64,000 bases of DNA from Bacteroidales bacterium. GTDB lineage: Bacteria; Bacteroidota; Bacteroidia; Bacteroidales; F082. The notes beneath the pieces are model-generated. The model was not told where the DNA came from. It worked only from the letters and a program-made list of their open reading frames with translations, and did no database searches. Shown here piece after piece: positions 1 through 9,030 of this stretch. Location: positions 62,001-126,000 of the forward strand of contig JAQVLA010000003.1 of the NCBI GenBank assembly GCA_028704385.1. The letters are read 5' to 3'. The position numbers and the translations under genes were made by a program. Position 1 is the stretch's first letter. Each line of letters begins with the position of its first letter.

Positions 1-2
1 GT

Positions 3-176
3 CTGGAAGGTAAAACAGCAGGTAACGGACAGCGATCAGAACCCATTGTCTGGAACGGCAAAGATCAATATGGTAATAAGATAGCTCCCGGAATCTATGT
101 TTATCAGCTTTGGCTAACCGATGACGAAGGAATTCAAAGCACTGTTTTTCAAAAGTTTACACGAATAAATAAATAG
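3..176 (+). CDS. porU: C-terminal end of PorU-like type IX secretion sortase (partial)
   Basis: The reading frame is open from the left edge and stops at TAG 174-176, giving the last 57 residues of a longer protein. The visible part reads like a FlgD/CTD-type Ig fold, with the pattern WNGKDQYGNKIAPGIYVYQL followed by a short terminal strand. That pattern is typical of the end of PorU, the Bacteroidota cell-surface peptidase that removes the sorting domain of type IX secretion cargo. The gene directly downstream is porV, and porU-porV adjacency is common in this phylum, which is the main support. Other secreted proteins also end in FlgD-like domains, so the name rests on context; the catalytic part lies outside the window. 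Confidence 0.72.
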   Translation: MEGKTAGNGQRSEPIVWNGKDQYGNKIAPGIYVYQLWLTDDEGIQSTVFQKFTRINK

Positions 177-214
177 CCTGAGCACAGGCAACAATATATA
201 ACACAAGAAAACGT

Positions 215-222
215 TACTTTTG
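215..222 (+). promoter_or_regulatory. -7 promoter element TACTTTTG of porV
   Basis: TACTTTTG matches the Bacteroidota sigma-ABfr -7 consensus TAnnTTTG and lies 34 bases before the porV ATG at 257. No clear -33 TTG was seen. It implies that porV can be transcribed separately from porU. Confidence 0.6.
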
Positions 223-256
223 CACACAATTTTTTTTGAACATTCACGCAAAATTT

Positions 257-1441
257 ATGAAGCTTAAAACCCTTATTTTAGTTGCACTTGTTATTGCCGG
301 ATTACAATCGCATGGGCAATACGCGAATTTGGCTGGTGGGAACATGAACGTTATTACAACAGCAGTACCCTTTTTGTTAATAGCACCTGATGCCCGGGCC
401 GGAGCGATGGGTGACGCCGGTGTTTCGAGTTCGCCCGACATCTATTCCATGCATTGGAACCCCGCAAAATACGCAGTTTTTGAAAAAGATATGAGTATCG
501 GACTGGCTTACAGCCCCTGGTTGCGTAATCTTGTACCGGATATGAATCTGGCATACCTTGCCTTTCACAAACGTATCAATGATATGTCAGCATTTGCAGC
601 TACACTTCGCTATTTCAGTTTGGGTGATATCACTTTTACGGATCATGAAGGTACAGAATTGAGCACTTATACGCCAAACGAATGGGCGGTTGATGCTACT
701 TACTCACGGAAACTTACGGAGAAATTGTCAGGAGCAGTTGCTGCAAGATTTATTTATTCAAATCTTACACTTGGGCAATATGTTGATAACAGAGCAACCG
801 GGCCAGGGATCTCAATCGCTGCAGACGTTGCAGTATATTGGGAAGATGAGGTGAATTGGTTCAGGGATATTGATGCCAAATTTGCATGGGGTGTAAATAT
901 TTCAAATATTGGCAGCAAGACCGGATATAGCAAAGACAACCTCGAAAAAAAGGACTTCATCCCAACAAATCTGCGTTTTGGACCAACACTTACACTTGAG
1001 TTGGATGATTATAACAGCCTGGCATTTTCTATTGACATCAATAAGCTTTTGGTTCCTACTCCTCCAAGATATGGAGACAGTTTGGATCCGTATAAAATCA
1101 CAGCAGGCATGAGTAATGATGTCTCCGTTGTAACAGGAATGATTCAATCGTTTTACGACGCACCTGACGGCTTTAGCGAGGAGATGCGTGAGCTGAGCTT
1201 TGCCGTTGGAACAGAATATTGGTACAATAAAGTGTTTGCGTTGCGTGGAGGATTTTTCTATGAAGATAAATCCAAAGGCAATCGCAAATTCTTTACTTTG
1301 GGAGCCGGACTGCGCTACAATGTGTTTGGCCTCGATTTCTCTTACCTGATACCCATTGATTCCAGAAATAATCCCTTGCAAAACACCATACGTTTCGCGC
1401 TTACTTTCGATCTGGGAAACATGAGCAAGAAAACAGAATAG
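257..1441 (+). CDS. porV: Type IX secretion outer membrane protein PorV (LptO)
   Basis: This is a 394-residue outer membrane beta-barrel of the PorV/LptO family. PorV is the shuttle of the type IX secretion system: it takes cargo from the translocon and presents it to PorU for cleavage and anchoring. A signal peptide covers about residues 1-20 (MKLKTLILVALVIAGLQSHG). The conserved N-terminal block AVPFLLIAPDARAGAMGDAG, with MHWNPAKYA after it, is diagnostic for PorV. The protein ends in alternating barrel strands (IRFALTFDLGN). ATG 257 is chosen because the frame can otherwise start only at TTG 236, which would put seven residues in front of a good signal peptide. A convergent terminator follows. 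Confidence 0.93.
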   Translation: MKLKTLILVALVIAGLQSHGQYANLAGGNMNVITTAVPFLLIAPDARAGAMGDAGVSSSPDIYSMHWNPAKYAVFEKDMSIGLAYSPWLRNLVPDMNLAYLAFHKRINDMSAFAATLRYFSLGDITFTDHEGTELSTYTPNEWAVDATYSRKLTEKLSGAVAARFIYSNLTLGQYVDNRATGPGISIAADVAVYWEDEVNWFRDIDAKFAWGVNISNIGSKTGYSKDNLEKKDFIPTNLRFGPTLTLELDDYNSLAFSIDINKLLVPTPPRYGDSLDPYKITAGMSNDVSVVTGMIQSFYDAPDGFSEEMRELSFAVGTEYWYNKVFALRGGFFYEDKSKGNRKFFTLGAGLRYNVFGLDFSYLIPIDSRNNPLQNTIRFALTFDLGNMSKKTE

Positions 1442-1464
1442 GAAAAGGTTTATTCAGAATAATT

Positions 1465-1507
1465 AAAAAAGCCGCCTGAACATCTTTTCGGGCGGTTTTT
1501 TGTTTTT
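1465..1507. terminator. Bidirectional intrinsic terminator between porV and the helicase gene
   Basis: A stem with core CCGCC (1472-1476) and GGCGG (1491-1495) is extended by A/T pairs. It is flanked by an A-run on the left and a T-run on the right, so it can terminate transcription from both sides. It lies between the convergent porV and helicase genes. Confidence 0.8.
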
Positions 1508-2930
1508 AAATATACACGGATTCCGGAAAATTGACGAGATACAGATTTTTTGTTGCCCGTGTAAAAGCTGTATAGAGCCAGCGAAAATCATTTCGGTCGG
1601 GTTTTTCCCTTGCCGCCAGAAAACCGCCATCAACAAACACTTTCGGCCACTGACCGCCCTGTGTTTTATGACAGGTAAGCGCATAAGCAAATTTTACCTG
1701 CAAGGCATTAAAGTATGGGTTTTTCTTCATCTCGGCCCATCGTTGCCGGCGCGATCCAATATGCTGATAATCTTCCTCCACTCTGGAAACAAAATCCTGA
1801 AACTCTTTTTCACCCAATGAAGGCCCCTCTGCCATTAGGGTGTCGCGGATTATCTTAACCGTAAAGGCCGGACTCCCGGGATAGTCAATAAGACTAATTT
1901 CGACCTCTGCGAAATGCAGCTCGTAAAGCTCTTCATAGTGAACAATCCGGTTCACAATTGCCAGATCGCCATTGGCTATGAAGCCCCCCTGATCATTTTC
2001 ATCGAGCCAGAAATAATTGTTTTTAACTACCATCAACAGATCGCCGGCAGCCAGTTCATTATCACGGCCCAAAATCCTGTAACGCACCTCCTGATTAAAA
2101 CGGTTGGCTCTTTTGTTTGACCTGCAAATGATAACAGCCTCATTATAATCGTGTGAACCAAAAGCCTGCTGAAGCAGATCTTCAAAATTCTCGGGCGGCA
2201 CATCAATCACATCAACAAAATTCTGAAGATTAAAAACCGGAAAATCGAACAACTGCTGATTAAGTCTGTTGCGCAGTACAGTTGCATTGGACAAGATCCC
2301 TGAATCGAGGCTTTGACGCATCACATCCTGCAGTTCGAAGCTGGCCGTTGTGATAGGATAGGCAGCCTTGAGAAAAGAAAAATCCAGTGCAGGACTAGTC
2401 TCCAAACCAACAGGAGGCAGCTGTGCCTGATCCCCTATCAACAAAAGCCTGCATTGCTCACCTTCGAAAACGTAATCCATCAAATCATCCAACAAACTGG
2501 CTGAGGTAGCAAACTGATTTTCGCTTCCCGAATCACTAATCATTGAGGCCTCATCAACGATAAAAACAGTATTCTTAAGCCTGTTAAGCATTCGTTGCAC
2601 TTTAATTGTACCATCAGCCATTGTGGTACGCTGATAAAGCTTACGATGAATCGTGGAAGCAGTCTTTCCGGAATACTGGTTGAGTACCTTGGCCGCCCGA
2701 CCTGTAGGAGCCAACAATACAAAACGCAAACCGATCAATGGAAGGATATCAACCAGCATACTCACCAGGGTTGTTTTGCCCGTTCCTGCATATCCTTTTA
2801 GCAGGTAAACAGGATTTTCTTTTCCCGATAACAAAAACGCAGCCAGATGATGCAATACCACCAACTGACCTTCCGTTGGCTCAAAAACAAAATTTTTGCG
2901 CATGAGTCGGAAAAGCTCTGCCTTATCCAT
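1506..2930 (-). CDS. RecD-like superfamily 1B DNA helicase / ATP-dependent exonuclease-type protein
   Basis: This is a 474-residue ATP-dependent DNA helicase of the RecD/Dda (SF1B) type, probably acting in recombination or replication repair. All core motifs are visible: Walker A GYAGTGKTT (46-54), motif Ia APTGRAAKVL (74-83), Walker B VDEAS (125-129), motif III GDQAQLPPVG (166-175), and near the C-terminus ALTCHKTQGGQW and YTAFTRATKNLYLV. The last two form the UvrD-like C-terminal domain that completes the helicase core. It is too short for RecD2 with its N-terminal helix-hairpin-helix region and has no RecB/RecC neighbours, so no gene name is given. Its start lies 2 bases after the tamL stop, indicating one operon. 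Confidence 0.88.
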   Translation of the reverse strand: MDKAELFRLMRKNFVFEPTEGQLVVLHHLAAFLLSGKENPVYLLKGYAGTGKTTLVSMLVDILPLIGLRFVLLAPTGRAAKVLNQYSGKTASTIHRKLYQRTTMADGTIKVQRMLNRLKNTVFIVDEASMISDSGSENQFATSASLLDDLMDYVFEGEQCRLLLIGDQAQLPPVGLETSPALDFSFLKAAYPITTASFELQDVMRQSLDSGILSNATVLRNRLNQQLFDFPVFNLQNFVDVIDVPPENFEDLLQQAFGSHDYNEAVIICRSNKRANRFNQEVRYRILGRDNELAAGDLLMVVKNNYFWLDENDQGGFIANGDLAIVNRIVHYEELYELHFAEVEISLIDYPGSPAFTVKIIRDTLMAEGPSLGEKEFQDFVSRVEEDYQHIGSRRQRWAEMKKNPYFNALQVKFAYALTCHKTQGGQWPKVFVDGGFLAAREKPDRNDFRWLYTAFTRATKNLYLVNFPESVYI

Positions 2931-2932
2931 TG

Positions 2933-5266
2933 TCAGAAAGGATAACCAATACCAAAGTTCCAGACTACATCCCTGATTTTAAGCACATCAGCCCTCCATC
3001 TGTCGCCCCTTGCACGAGCAGGATCGCGAAGTGGCAATGCGGCATCAAGCCGGAAGATAAAAAATGAAAAGTCGAACCTAAAACCAAAACCTGCATCAAC
3101 TGCCAGCTCTTCATAAAAATCATCCAGATCAAATTTTCCCTCCGGCAGGTAACTATTGTCCTTGATGGTCCAGATATTTCCGGCATCGGCAAACAAGGCA
3201 CCCTTTAAAAAACCTGAGATTGGGAACCGATACTCAAAACTGCCTTCCAGCTGGATATCCCCTATTCTTTCTACCCTTTCGGTTCCGCTAAAACTTCCCG
3301 GACCAAGTTCTCTGAACACCCAGCCACGCATACCATTTGCCCCGCCACCATAAAAACTCCTTTCGAACGGCATATCTGCTGAATTGCCATAGGGCAGGCC
3401 AGCTCCAACCAAGGTTCTGAACACCAATTGGTTATTCTGAGTAAGCATGAAATACTGCCGAAAATCAAAATCCAGACGCACAAATTGTGCATACCTTATT
3501 CCTAACAACTCTGCATAAGCTTCCTGTTTACTAATCAGAGGGGTTTCATTAAAAAGCGAAAGCAGGTTTCCGGAAGATTCCAGGTTTGCCCTGAAATAGG
3601 AGAAGTTCTTTATTTTATTAATATTCTGATTATTAAAAATAAAACTATACTTCATGCCAAAAATCAGGTGATTTGAATATTGGTCTTTGATGCGTTGGTT
3701 TATTTCCTTATCCAATATTTGCTGAAAGGCTGCCGAGGGTTTCACTCTCACAGAGTTAAGATTGAACGGCGTTAAAATATGATGTATGGTTGGAGAAGTC
3801 ATCCAGTCGTAACTCACTGTTGTTTCGGTAATGAAACGGTCATAGTTGGAGCGTTTTTCGGAGCTGTATCCCAGGTTAAAGGTCGTTTTTGGTTGATATT
3901 CAAGAACGAAATTTCTCAGCTTAATGGGGCTCAAAAATCGTGGAATCACCAAATTGGCGTTCACTCCAAACTCATAGGTATTAAAAAGATCCGATTGTGA
4001 TGCAAGTTCCTCACTCCCTTCAACCGCTGTTAAACGCTGTGCTTCTCCACCTCCGCGCAGGCTCAGTCGAAAAAGCTCTGCACCCCTGAACAGATTCTTG
4101 TTTGAATATACCAGACTACCCCTCAATCCCAGGTCACCAGCCGAATTTGTGCCTTCGACTTCAACAGAATACGCATGAACCTTTGCCCTTTGCAACTTAA
4201 TGCTTACATCCAGTAATCCAGTGTCGGCATTGGGCAGGCTAACGGTTTTAAAATCTATATCGGTGATAGCGAAGATCCTGAAATTACCCAAACCCCTGTA
4301 AGTTTGTTTTAGCTTTTTCAAACTAAACGGATCTTTCTCATGCAATTGAACGATCTGTCCAAAGGTCTGGGGCCTGATTCTTGCATTCCCAACCGAATAA
4401 AAATGCATGTTATATGGCTTTCGGTCTTTTCCGGCCTTAAATTCGAGTTTAATACTATCAGTAATTGGCTGGCCGGCCTGCGCAGGAACAAAATTCGGAT
4501 AAACCGTTACCTTATTAATCAGATAAATCTTATGTGCTTCTTTACCTTGTTCTGTTTGTAAACTATCAATTAAAAGTTTTACATCCAATACCTGTTGCTT
4601 GAAATTACTGTCAACTTCAAAATAAATATAGTCGCGCGAAAAGGCATAAAAACCATTATTTTTTAAGTAATCGGTAATTTTGTCACGCTCCTCATCCATC
4701 TTATAGGCATTGTAGTTGGCACCTGGTGCCAGTTCGGATTGAAGCTGCAAAGGCCTAACCCGATTTGCCAGGGAAGTGTCACTTATTGCATATTCAAAGT
4801 TTCGAATGGTGTATGGTTGCCTGGGATTAAGCGTATAAATAACTTCTGCCTTAAATCTGGAAGTATTTGCTTTGGTGCTGATTTCAGCGTTAAAATAACC
4901 CAGATTTCTAAGATACCTCCCCATCTGATCAGAACCTGCCTGGCTAAGTGAATTATCCAGATAAATCGGTGGTTTCCCAATTTTTTCATTGATCCACTTC
5001 CAAAATTTACGATCGGTTTTACTGATGGTTTTATAATGCACCCAAAGCGGAAAACGTGTGCCAAGCAGTTGTTTATTAGCACGTTGTCCACTGAAAGCAG
5101 TAAGGTCTGATTTGCTGAAGCTAAGTTTCTGATTGGTCGGGTTTTCTATTACTATTCTGTTCTTGTTTACAAGATATTTACCTTCAGGAACAAGTCTACG
5201 TGTGCTGCAGGCCTGAACCACTAAAACAATAATTAAAAATAAACCAAGCCTAAAAAAAACCTTCAT
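2933..5266 (-). CDS. tamL: TamL: lipoprotein of the BamA/TamA (Omp85) family
   Basis: This is a 777-residue Omp85-family outer membrane assembly protein. The N-terminus has a lipoprotein signal with lipobox VVQAC (Cys20), which marks the Bacteroidota-specific lipidated TamA homologue TamL, partner of TamB. POTRA-like domains occupy roughly residues 40-370. The second half is a 16-strand barrel (surface antigen domain) that includes the conserved block FYGGGANGMRGW and the periplasmic-turn/strand pattern FADAGNIW. It ends in FGIGYPF with a terminal aromatic residue, the outer membrane insertion signal. Its role is insertion or assembly of outer membrane proteins. It is first in an operon with the helicase gene and has its own promoter at 5281-5288. 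No tamB is visible. Confidence 0.88.
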   Translation of the reverse strand: MKVFFRLGLFLIIVLVVQACSTRRLVPEGKYLVNKNRIVIENPTNQKLSFSKSDLTAFSGQRANKQLLGTRFPLWVHYKTISKTDRKFWKWINEKIGKPPIYLDNSLSQAGSDQMGRYLRNLGYFNAEISTKANTSRFKAEVIYTLNPRQPYTIRNFEYAISDTSLANRVRPLQLQSELAPGANYNAYKMDEERDKITDYLKNNGFYAFSRDYIYFEVDSNFKQQVLDVKLLIDSLQTEQGKEAHKIYLINKVTVYPNFVPAQAGQPITDSIKLEFKAGKDRKPYNMHFYSVGNARIRPQTFGQIVQLHEKDPFSLKKLKQTYRGLGNFRIFAITDIDFKTVSLPNADTGLLDVSIKLQRAKVHAYSVEVEGTNSAGDLGLRGSLVYSNKNLFRGAELFRLSLRGGGEAQRLTAVEGSEELASQSDLFNTYEFGVNANLVIPRFLSPIKLRNFVLEYQPKTTFNLGYSSEKRSNYDRFITETTVSYDWMTSPTIHHILTPFNLNSVRVKPSAAFQQILDKEINQRIKDQYSNHLIFGMKYSFIFNNQNINKIKNFSYFRANLESSGNLLSLFNETPLISKQEAYAELLGIRYAQFVRLDFDFRQYFMLTQNNQLVFRTLVGAGLPYGNSADMPFERSFYGGGANGMRGWVFRELGPGSFSGTERVERIGDIQLEGSFEYRFPISGFLKGALFADAGNIWTIKDNSYLPEGKFDLDDFYEELAVDAGFGFRFDFSFFIFRLDAALPLRDPARARGDRWRADVLKIRDVVWNFGIGYPF

Positions 5267-5280
5267 ATTAGATCAAAAAG

Positions 5281-5288
5281 CAAAAGTA
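5281..5288 (-). promoter_or_regulatory. -7 promoter element TACTTTTG of tamL
   Basis: On the minus strand TACTTTTG matches TAnnTTTG and ends 14 bases before the tamL start codon, so the leader would be very short. Confidence 0.6.
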
Positions 5289-5403
5289 CAGCAATTTTTG
5301 GCAAAAAATACAGGGTTCAGAGCCATGCAGTAGAGCAATTGAATAATATCACTAACTGAACATGACAGAAAATTTACGGAATACTTTTTGCTGAACAAAT
5401 TCC

Positions 5404-6138
5404 ATGCAGACAACTGAAAAACAACGGGTGGTCACGAGTTTTTTCATTCCGGCACTTTTTCTGCTGCTTATGTGGCTGGTGAAAATTGCAGAGGTGATTT
5501 TTGATATTAGATTAAGTTTTCTTGGTGTTACCCCACTCAAGCTTCAGGGATTACCAGGCATTCTGCTTTCGCCCTTTCTTCACGGCGACTGGAATCACCT
5601 GATGGCTAATTCAGTTCCTGTGTTCGTGTTGATGGCTGCACTTTATTATTTTTATCGAAGCCTGGCTACCGAAATAATGATATTAACCATATTGCTTAGT
5701 GGTTTTTGGCTTTGGCTGGGTGCCCGCAGTGGGGTGCACATCGGGGCGAGTGGATTAATATACGGATTGGCGATATTTCTGATGTTTAGCGGCTTTTTCC
5801 GACGCGAAAATAAGCTGATGGCACTTTCGTTTGTGGTTATTTTTCTTTACGGAAGCCTGATCTGGGGTATCTTTCCCGAACTTTTCCCTGAAAAAAATAT
5901 TTCTTGGGAAGGCCACTTAAGCGGTCTCATCACAGGACTGGTATTAGCCTGGTATTATCGCAAAAAAGGACCTCAACGTAAACTATATTCCTGGGAAATA
6001 GAAAACGATGAAGAAGAAATTCCTGAACCTGAATTAAGCAACAACACCGATAGCCAGTCAGAAAAACCCTATTGGGACATTCCGCAACCTGATAAAAAAG
6101 ACTTGAAAGTTGTATATCGCTTCAAGCGAAAATCTTAA
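5404..6138 (+). CDS. Rhomboid family intramembrane serine protease
   Basis: This 244-residue membrane protein has about six hydrophobic segments in its first 190 residues and a charged cytoplasmic tail of about 55. The rhomboid catalytic dyad is visible: Ser116 in GASGLIYG and His171 in WEGHLSG. The family motif HGDWNHLMAN (60-69) comes before helix 2. The enzyme cleaves substrates inside the membrane; nothing here indicates which. The acidic tail (EIENDEEEIPEPE) is not part of the catalytic core. The 3' end overlaps the convergent MFS gene by 4 bases. A near-match to the promoter element (TACTTTTTG, one T too long) lies just upstream. Confidence 0.9.
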   Translation: MQTTEKQRVVTSFFIPALFLLLMWLVKIAEVIFDIRLSFLGVTPLKLQGLPGILLSPFLHGDWNHLMANSVPVFVLMAALYYFYRSLATEIMILTILLSGFWLWLGARSGVHIGASGLIYGLAIFLMFSGFFRRENKLMALSFVVIFLYGSLIWGIFPELFPEKNISWEGHLSGLITGLVLAWYYRKKGPQRKLYSWEIENDEEEIPEPELSNNTDSQSEKPYWDIPQPDKKDLKVVYRFKRKS

Positions 6139-7592
6139 AACATGCCTTTATTTGAACGCATCAACAGCCGGTCGAAGACAAAAAGCAAAAATGCCGTTGC
6201 CAGGCCAATACCGGTGAAAAGCCACCAGATATCCGAAGGATGGTAGGTATTCCAGAGATATTCGGTTAGTTCAGGCACCGTCATTTGATAGGCTCTGGCA
6301 GCCTCAAAAAATAATTCATTTTGGGTAAAACTCTCAGATAATGCAGGCATATCAATTCCTCTGACTGCCATATCCTGCTGCAACAAAAACACTTTATCTG
6401 CCCAGGTTCCGTATACAGGCCCTGACAATACGCCGGCAAAGAAATTACCTCCCGACATAGGCAAAAACGAACAACCCATATAAAGCCCCACCTTGTCAGG
6501 AGGAGCAATTCTGCCAATGTATTCCGTGATTTTTGGTGAGCTGGTCATTTCTCCAAAAGCGAAGATCAAAATAGATAAAAACAGGAAAAATGCATTGTTG
6601 AACATAAAAGTCAGGCCAATTCCAGCAGAGGCGATAATTATTCCTGCTATCATGGCATTGATCGGTCGCAGGCGCATCACAATACTGGAAATAATCACCT
6701 GAAAAAGAACAATATAAAGTGCATCAAGATTTAGGATCATTTCCGGATTAACAGTACGCTGTGTGGTTCCGAATATGCCGGCCAATAAAGGCGAAATATT
6801 TTCAAGCCACTGATACAAATTTCGCGTATCGACCCATTGATCTATAAAAACCGGGAGGGTATAGAACAATTGAAAATACATACTCCAAAATCCAACAATG
6901 AGCAATAAAAACACAAAGAACCGGAAATCCTTCAGGGCGAGAAAGATATTTTTTAGTGCCTGCAGTATATTGGTTATCAATTTGGTATCATTTTTTTCGC
7001 GGGCAGGTTCCTTGTAGAAAAATAATACCAGAACAAAATTCAATGCAATGATGGCAGCACTAAGGTAAAACACGTAATCCCAGGAAGTTTCACGCAATTT
7101 ACTGGCTACAAATGGGCCGATCAAAGCTCCCATATTCACCATCATATAAAAAATACCGAATCCAATTGAGGAGTTATCCTTGTCGGTTGTTTTGGCTATT
7201 GTGGCCGAAATCACAGGTTTAAAGAGCGCTCCACCCACAGCAATATAAAAGAAAGCAGCAAACACCAGGTTATAATCCGTCAGGTGCCCCATCACCAGAT
7301 AACCTGTTGAGAGTATGCCAAACGAGAGTAAGAGCACCTTTTTGTAACCAAGCTTATCAGCAATGCTCCCGGTAATCACCGGCAGAAAATAAAGCATGGC
7401 TGAAACAAGCCCCATCATGGTTCCTTTTTCCTCCTGTGTGAAGCCCAGTGCTCCTGTATCGCGCGATGCTGTGAGATAAATGGCCAGCACATTAAACAAA
7501 CCGTACCATGCCCATCTCTCAAAAAGTTCCAGGGTGTTAGCTACCCAGAAAGTACGCGGAAAACGTGAAAATACTCCCAATCTTGCGGCCAT
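6135..7592 (-). CDS. MFS transporter of the POT/PTR (peptide) type
   Basis: This 485-residue carrier has about 12-14 transmembrane segments. The N-terminal block ELFERWAWYG (22-31) resembles the ExxERFxYYG motif of proton-dependent oligopeptide transporters. The loop 2-3 region GSIADKLGYKKVLLL is the usual MFS motif A. It has a long insert with two extra hydrophobic stretches in the middle. Peptide import driven by protons is the likely role, but the ERFxYYG motif is degenerate (ERWAWYG), so the substrate is uncertain. It is followed at close spacing by the minus-strand lipoprotein and HhH genes upstream, which may be co-transcribed. Confidence 0.75.
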   Translation of the reverse strand: MAARLGVFSRFPRTFWVANTLELFERWAWYGLFNVLAIYLTASRDTGALGFTQEEKGTMMGLVSAMLYFLPVITGSIADKLGYKKVLLLSFGILSTGYLVMGHLTDYNLVFAAFFYIAVGGALFKPVISATIAKTTDKDNSSIGFGIFYMMVNMGALIGPFVASKLRETSWDYVFYLSAAIIALNFVLVLFFYKEPAREKNDTKLITNILQALKNIFLALKDFRFFVFLLLIVGFWSMYFQLFYTLPVFIDQWVDTRNLYQWLENISPLLAGIFGTTQRTVNPEMILNLDALYIVLFQVIISSIVMRLRPINAMIAGIIIASAGIGLTFMFNNAFFLFLSILIFAFGEMTSSPKITEYIGRIAPPDKVGLYMGCSFLPMSGGNFFAGVLSGPVYGTWADKVFLLQQDMAVRGIDMPALSESFTQNELFFEAARAYQMTVPELTEYLWNTYHPSDIWWLFTGIGLATAFLLFVFDRLLMRSNKGMF

Positions 7593-7603
7593 CTATTAAT
7601 GCA

Positions 7604-8050
7604 TTATCTTGGTTGAAAAAGATATCTTTTCACCCGATAGGCACAGCTACCCATCGAAGGAGCTGAAGCACGCTCAAATTGCATTCGAAGCAATTGATCA
7701 TCCGTTTCTTTCAATTGAACGAGCAAAACAGCCTCAACCATAACTGACATGGCCATTTCACTTCCGGGAGGCACACAGCTGGACGAAGCTGCTTTGTACC
7801 ACATATTTTTTACATCAATCCCTTTCGAAACAAGCTTTTCAACAATATCCTCCTCATCAAAACCATAAGCCGGCTGATCGCCTTCGAATTGATAAGTATA
7901 AAATACTCCTGCCGGAAACTCATATTCATTGCTTTCGTGATCCTCCGTCACCGTATTTATCACTTTTGTTGATTTATTTCGAATTGAGCCGCACGAAATC
8001 ATTATGGCTATTATTGGTAAAATCCCCAAAAAAAAGTAGTGCTTTTTCAT
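7604..8050 (-). CDS. Small lipoprotein of unknown function
   Basis: This 148-residue protein has a lipoprotein signal peptide, with lipobox IMISC at Cys20 followed by GS. The mature part is mostly polar, contains two cysteines in the second half (SSSCVPPG and GSCAYRV), and ends YLFQPR. I do not recognise a family. It lies 11 bases upstream of the MFS gene and 12 bases downstream of the HhH gene on the same strand, so it is probably in one transcript with them. The two late cysteines could form a disulfide in the periplasm, but this is inference. Confidence 0.7.
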   Translation of the reverse strand: MKKHYFFLGILPIIAIMISCGSIRNKSTKVINTVTEDHESNEYEFPAGVFYTYQFEGDQPAYGFDEEDIVEKLVSKGIDVKNMWYKAASSSCVPPGSEMAMSVMVEAVLLVQLKETDDQLLRMQFERASAPSMGSCAYRVKRYLFQPR

Positions 8051-8062
8051 TTTAAGTAGTAA

Positions 8063-9010
8063 TTAAAATTTTATATAGTATCTCAGGTAAGGTGACAAAG
8101 TGTCGGAATCCGGAACCAGCTCTTTCAACTGATCAAAATTACTGATCATTCCTTTGCGATCGCGATGATTGAAGATGGCTTTTGTGAAAGGATATGAAAA
8201 GTAAGGATGCCTTACAACATCCTTAAAATCAACAAAATTTATTGAAAGTGGATGTATCCTGCTAGTGTCAATCGTCAAATAATCTTCGAATGCTGATACA
8301 CGCTCCTGATCCATACCAAAAACCTCGAGTAGTTGTTCTTTATCCACAAATCCGCCAAGAATTTCCCGGTATTTAATAATACGATGCGCAAACCAGGGAC
8401 CTACCATAGGAAGTTGAATAAGCATGAGTGAGTCGGCTTTATTCAGTTCAACAATTTCCGGTTTGTATTTGGCAGAATTAATTGTCTCCGGAACCGGCTC
8501 TGCATTTACGGTTGATTCGGTTAGCGAAGCTCGTGCAACGCGCTGGCTTCCATACGAAGGGATCATGATAAAAGGTTCTAAAATGGCATATTCCTTTTCG
8601 GAAATAGTATAAATTTTCTTCAAATCCTCTTTGCGATAAAACTTACCCCCCTTGCTTTCGTAATTCTTTATATTACGTATCTGATTTTCAGTAAGTCCCA
8701 TCCTTCTCCAACTTGAATCCGGTAACCTATTCGGATTAAAAGGAAAAGGAGTGAGCCTTTGTTCTAAAACCGACTGATCGGGTTTGATGACATCAAATTC
8801 ATGAGACAAGGTGTTTTGTGAAAGCGTTTGCAATTCCTCTTCATGTCGGGCAATGATAGCTTCCAATTGCTGTGGTGAAAATACCTTAGACTGCACAAAT
8901 AAATCCGGAATCAGGTTAAGACCAATAAGGATAAAAGTAATAATCAGTAAAAGTATCAGGGCATACTGTTCTTTTTTGGAAAAACTTAACTGATTTTTGA
9001 AATCTGACAT
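8063..9010 (-). CDS. Membrane-anchored helix-hairpin-helix (ComEA-like) protein
   Basis: This 315-residue protein has one N-terminal transmembrane segment (about residues 17-37) and then a periplasmic region with repeated helix-hairpin-helix units. The clearest is ELNKADSLMLIQLPMVGPWF followed by AHRIIKYREILGGF, the ComEA family signature. An earlier unit is SWRRMGLTENQIRNIKNYES and a later one is near the C-terminus (DQLKELVPDS). ComEA proteins bind double-stranded DNA in the periplasm during uptake. Proteins with this three-HhH layout are widespread in Bacteroidota without other competence genes nearby, so DNA binding is likely but a role in uptake is only inferred. Confidence 0.82.
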   Translation of the reverse strand: MSDFKNQLSFSKKEQYALILLLIITFILIGLNLIPDLFVQSKVFSPQQLEAIIARHEEELQTLSQNTLSHEFDVIKPDQSVLEQRLTPFPFNPNRLPDSSWRRMGLTENQIRNIKNYESKGGKFYRKEDLKKIYTISEKEYAILEPFIMIPSYGSQRVARASLTESTVNAEPVPETINSAKYKPEIVELNKADSLMLIQLPMVGPWFAHRIIKYREILGGFVDKEQLLEVFGMDQERVSAFEDYLTIDTSRIHPLSINFVDFKDVVRHPYFSYPFTKAIFNHRDRKGMISNFDQLKELVPDSDTLSPYLRYYIKF

Positions 9011-9030
9011 GCTAGGTTTGCTTCATTCTA

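Noticed and set aside
902-1381. 159-codon open frame on the minus strand within porV
   Set aside because: It is antisense to a clear PorV gene and shows no family motif.
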